Shown in pieces: positions 5,998 through 7,778 of a DNA stretch of 7,778 nt (the first letter of the stretch is position 1; each line of letters begins with the position of its first letter). The notes under the pieces were generated by a model. It searched no databases and had not been told where the DNA came from. It worked only from the letters and a program-made list of their open reading frames with translations. Source of the DNA: Bacillota bacterium (GTDB taxonomy: Bacteria; Bacillota; Clostridia; Lachnospirales; Lachnospiraceae); the NCBI GenBank assembly GCA_023435645.1, contig JAEYRK010000013.1:1-7778 (forward strand). The letters are read 5' to 3'. Made by a program: the position numbers and the translations under genes.

Positions 5998-6159
5998 ATG
6001 AAAAAATATGAATGCACAGCATGTGGTTACATTTATGATGAAGAGTTAGGTGATCCGGATGGCGGAATAGCACCCGGCACTAAGTGGGAAGATATCCCCG
6101 AGGATTGGGTTTGCCCCGTATGTGGAGTTAGCAAGGATGAATTTGAAGAAGTGAAGTAA
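5998..6159 (+). CDS. Rubredoxin
   Basis: A 53-residue mononuclear iron electron carrier, often a partner of rubrerythrin, desulfoferrodoxin or flavoprotein oxygen reductases in anaerobes. The four iron ligands are Cys6 and Cys9 (CTACGY) and Cys39 and Cys42 (CPVCG), and the aromatic core residues Tyr4, Tyr11, Tyr13, Trp30 and Trp37 are present, as is the conserved DPDGGI-PGT loop. The length is exactly that of classical rubredoxins. The ATG at 5998 has GGAGG (5987-5991) 6 nt upstream; an upstream in-frame TTG at 5929 would add 23 unrelated residues and is not credible. It is monocistronic, with a terminator 6 nt past the stop codon, and divergent from the ferredoxin gene. None of its usual oxidative-stress partners is in the window. 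Confidence 0.97.
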   Translation: MKKYECTACGYIYDEELGDPDGGIAPGTKWEDIPEDWVCPVCGVSKDEFEEVK

Positions 6160-6164
6160 AAGCC

Positions 6165-6200
6165 GAGCTGTCGTATGAAAATACGGCAGCTTCTTAAATT
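6165..6200 (+). terminator. Rho-independent terminator of the rubredoxin gene
   Basis: AGCTGTCGTAT (6166-6176) and ATACGGCAGCT (6181-6191) form an 11-bp stem with one U-G pair and a GAAA tetraloop (6177-6180), followed by TTCTTAAATT. The outer G6165-T6192 can add a wobble pair. Confidence 0.85.
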
Positions 6201-6267
6201 ACAGCAATTCATAAGCTACAGCACGATACTGATAGATCCAACTGTATTGATCTGCGTATAAACTCTA

Positions 6268-6296
6268 TTGACATAGTAGGAATTTTTTCTTATAAT
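6268..6296 (+). promoter_or_regulatory. Perfect consensus promoter upstream of the cysteine desulfurase
   Basis: TTGACA (6268-6273) and TATAAT (6291-6296) are exact, with 17-nt spacing, and a T-rich stretch precedes the -10. Transcription should start near 6303, about 175 nt before the cysteine desulfurase ATG at 6478. The interval 6200-6267 holds nothing I recognise. Confidence 0.8.
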
Positions 6297-6310
6297 ATTT
6301 CCGTGGTAAA

Positions 6311-6345
6311 ACCCCGCTTTCCGCATAAAAGCGGGGTATTCTTAT
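6311..6345 (+). terminator. GC-rich hairpin just after the promoter start site, terminator or attenuator-like
   Basis: ACCCCGCTTT (6311-6320) and AAAGCGGGGT (6328-6337) make a perfect 10-bp stem with a 7-nt loop, followed by ATTCTTATG, a weak U-tract. It begins only about 8 nt after the predicted start of transcription. It could end a tiny RNA of about 40 nt, attenuate the downstream gene, or simply protect the 5' end of the mRNA. The remaining leader, 6346-6477, shows no gene and no known riboswitch. Confidence 0.5.
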
Positions 6346-6477
6346 GACTATAACCTTCGGACTGAGGATATGGGATCGGCAATAGGAGCTATGGCGATTT
6401 CATACAGTCTGAAGTGATCGGTGCCGGAATGTTATAAGGGTAACGGTCAGGCACGATATAAAGGAACGGGTGATCCT

Positions 6478-7599
6478 ATGATATATTTTGATTATGCCGC
6501 TAACACTCCGGTGGAGGTCGAGGTGCTGAATTGCTATTTTGAGGAATGCAGACAGACCTTGGCTAACCCGAATGCAAAGCATCGGCTCGGAGTGCAGGCA
6601 AAGGAACGGCTGGAGAAAATAACGGCAGAGATTGCCGGACTGCTGAAGGTACAGCCCTCGCAGATTATCTATACCTCCGGAGCCAGTGAGGCCAATAATC
6701 TGGCGATCAAGGGACTGGCTCATGCAAACAGACAGAACGGGAAGCATATCATTTCTACCTGCCTCGAGCACCCATCTGTCAGTGGGGCCCTGACCCATCT
6801 GCAAACCCAGGGGTATGAAATTGATCTGGTGGAGCTTACCAAGGATGGTCTGGTTGATCTCGATCACTTGAAGGAGCTTCTAAGAAAGGATACTACTTTG
6901 GTTTCTGTCTGTGCAGTGGATAGCGAACTGGGGATCAGGCAGCCAATCGAAGAGATCAATACTCTTTTAAGGGAATATCCGAATTGCCGCTTCCATACGG
7001 ATGCAACTCAGGCGGTCGGAAAGATAGAGTTTAGTTCGGATAAGGCGGACTGTATCACCTTTGCGCCTCATAAATTTTACGGATTAAACAGCTCCGGTTT
7101 TTTGATTAAAAGGGATAACATCATATTGGAGCCACTGATCCATGGAGGCAACAGTACCACACTGTATCGCAGCGGCACTCCGGATTTAGCTATGGCTGCT
7201 GCAGCCTGTAAGGCTCTAAAACTGGCCCTCGGATGTTTGGAAGATCGATATTCCTACATTCACGGATTACAGGAACAATTGAAGCAGAGGTTATCCAACT
7301 ATCAAAAGGTACGCTTTAACAGTACCGGGTATTCGATCCCCCATATCCTGAATCTCAGTGTGCAGGGTGTAAAAGCGGTACAGTTTACCCAGGCTCTGGA
7401 AGAGGAAGGTATTTGCGTATCTGTGAAATCAGCCTGTTCGGTATTGAATACCCCCTCCAGGCCGGTTTATGCCATTACCAAGGATAAGAAGAATGCAATG
7501 TGCTCCTGGAGAATCAGTCTGAGTCATCTGACGACACAGGAGGAGCTCGCCTTCTTTCTTCAGGCCTTCGATGCCTGTTACAAGAAGCTGGTTGGATAA
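6478..7599 (+). CDS. Cysteine desulfurase, NifS/IscS-like (class V aminotransferase fold)
   Basis: A PLP enzyme that takes sulfur from L-cysteine as a persulfide, releasing alanine. Numbered from the ATG at 6478 (373 aa): His98 in LEHPSV stacks on PLP, Asp175 and Gln178 in HTDATQAVGK bind the cofactor, Lys199 in FAPHKFYG is the Schiff-base lysine, and Cys320 in KSACS is the persulfide cysteine, followed by RISLSHLTTQEE. Two regions depart from IscS/SufS: the usual VNNE/SNVLG is VDSELG (Ser149 where Asn contacts PLP), and GGGQE-G-RSGT is HGGNSTTLYRSGT. This suggests a divergent clostridial subgroup, perhaps one dedicated to tRNA thiolation. The start is set by GGTGAT (6469-6474) just upstream and by the family N-terminus IYFDYAANTP; a GTG at 6421 would add 19 unlikely residues. 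A TtcA-like gene follows by 130 nt. Confidence 0.93.
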   Translation: MIYFDYAANTPVEVEVLNCYFEECRQTLANPNAKHRLGVQAKERLEKITAEIAGLLKVQPSQIIYTSGASEANNLAIKGLAHANRQNGKHIISTCLEHPSVSGALTHLQTQGYEIDLVELTKDGLVDLDHLKELLRKDTTLVSVCAVDSELGIRQPIEEINTLLREYPNCRFHTDATQAVGKIEFSSDKADCITFAPHKFYGLNSSGFLIKRDNIILEPLIHGGNSTTLYRSGTPDLAMAAAACKALKLALGCLEDRYSYIHGLQEQLKQRLSNYQKVRFNSTGYSIPHILNLSVQGVKAVQFTQALEEEGICVSVKSACSVLNTPSRPVYAITKDKKNAMCSWRISLSHLTTQEELAFFLQAFDACYKKLVG

Positions 7600-7641
7600 C
7601 ATAGGAAGCAGAGGCTGGCCAGATAATATAGGATGCAGAGA
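7588..7641 (+). repeat. 27-bp imperfect tandem repeat across the cysteine desulfurase stop codon
   Basis: Two adjacent 27-bp units, 7588-7614 and 7615-7641, match at 21 of 27 positions. The best core is GATAACATAGGAAGCAGAG (7595-7613) against GATAATATAGGATGCAGAG (7622-7640), with two differences in 19. The first unit contains the TAA stop at 7597-7599. It looks like an old local duplication. The rest of 7642-7729 holds no gene or clear promoter that I can see. Confidence 0.7.
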
Positions 7642-7729
7642 GTTCACAGAGAATTTACTCGTGGGACGGATCATGGAGCTAGAACTTATTCAGTGATCGG
7701 TGATTTAAACAATAGAAAGCGGTAAAAGA

Positions 7730-7778
7730 ATGGAAAAATATCAGGAAATTGAAAGAAGCATTATCACGAAATACAGGA
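7730..7778 (+). CDS. Start of a probable TtcA-like tRNA 2-thiolation ATP pyrophosphatase (partial)
   Basis: Sixteen codons from an ATG to the window edge encode MEKYQEIERSIITKYR. This strongly recalls the N-terminus of clostridial TtcA-like proteins (ERSI-KKYRK-I), which activate tRNA cytidine for thiolation through a PP-loop and use sulfur passed on from a cysteine desulfurase. The diagnostic SGGKDS loop and the CxxC cysteines would lie beyond the window, so the call rests on a short N-terminal resemblance recalled from the family. The ribosome binding site is weak (GCGG at 7719-7722, 7 nt upstream). Position right after a cysteine desulfurase fits the assignment. Confidence 0.55.
   Translation, partial: MEKYQEIERSIITKYR

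Noticed and set aside
6400..6867. Minus-strand open frame overlapping the cysteine desulfurase start
   Set aside because: Antisense to a conserved PLP enzyme and lacking any recognisable motif.
6413..7702. The 11-bp sequence AGTGATCGGTG occurs at 6413-6423 and 7692-7702, upstream of two adjacent genes
   Set aside because: No dyad symmetry and no consistent spacing to the starts (54 and 27 nt); a single shared 11-mer can arise by chance.
1..7778. CRISPR array, insertion sequence, prophage, toxin-antitoxin or defence genes
   Set aside because: No regular repeats with spacers, transposase, integrase or defence-type domains were seen on either strand.

Overview
The window looks like chromosome of a low-to-moderate GC anaerobic Firmicute, most likely a Lachnospiraceae/Clostridium cluster XIVa member. 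Supporting signs are near-consensus TTGACA/TATAAT promoters, strong AGGAGG ribosome binding sites, a clostridial class II xylose isomerase, small ferredoxin and rubredoxin genes, and a clostridial-type cysteine desulfurase. The genus cannot be fixed from sequence alone. I see no transposase, integrase, phage gene, CRISPR array, tRNA or rRNA. The gene content is ordinary core or semi-core, and the less ordinary signals lie between the genes.

Layout. (1) 1-2228, plus strand: an AraC-family regulator behind a consensus promoter, then a signal-less subtilisin-family protease resembling Bacillus AprX; the two are probably cotranscribed. (2) 2229-2368: a structured convergent intergenic region that looks like a long-armed, possibly bidirectional terminator. 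(3) 3707-2369, minus strand: a two-gene operon of a PadR-family repressor and a six-helix membrane protein with an N-terminal HAAS/DUF1700-like domain, overlapping by 8 nt, behind its own strong promoter. (4) 3761-5551, plus strand: xylA with its own promoter, two copies of a 12-bp direct repeat upstream, a leader of about 255 nt rich in inverted repeats, and a strong GNRA-loop terminator. No xylulokinase or xylose repressor gene is adjacent. (5) 5598-6200: a single-cluster ferredoxin (minus) and a rubredoxin (plus), divergently transcribed from a shared 211-bp region holding an 8-bp dyad. (6) 6268-7778, plus strand: a perfect consensus promoter followed almost immediately by a 10-bp GC-rich hairpin, then a cysteine desulfurase of a divergent clostridial type, a 27-bp imperfect tandem repeat across its stop codon, and the first 16 codons of what is probably a TtcA-like tRNA thiolation enzyme.

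How the genes work together: the AraC protein may control itself and the protease; PadR probably represses its own operon with the HAAS membrane protein; the cysteine desulfurase probably supplies sulfur to the neighbouring tRNA-thiolation enzyme. The small iron-sulfur and iron proteins are general electron carriers. I did not find a convincing new multi-gene system. The best leads are the xylA leader, the promoter-hairpin unit before the cysteine desulfurase, the structured 3' region after the protease, and the hairpin that sequesters the protease ribosome binding site.
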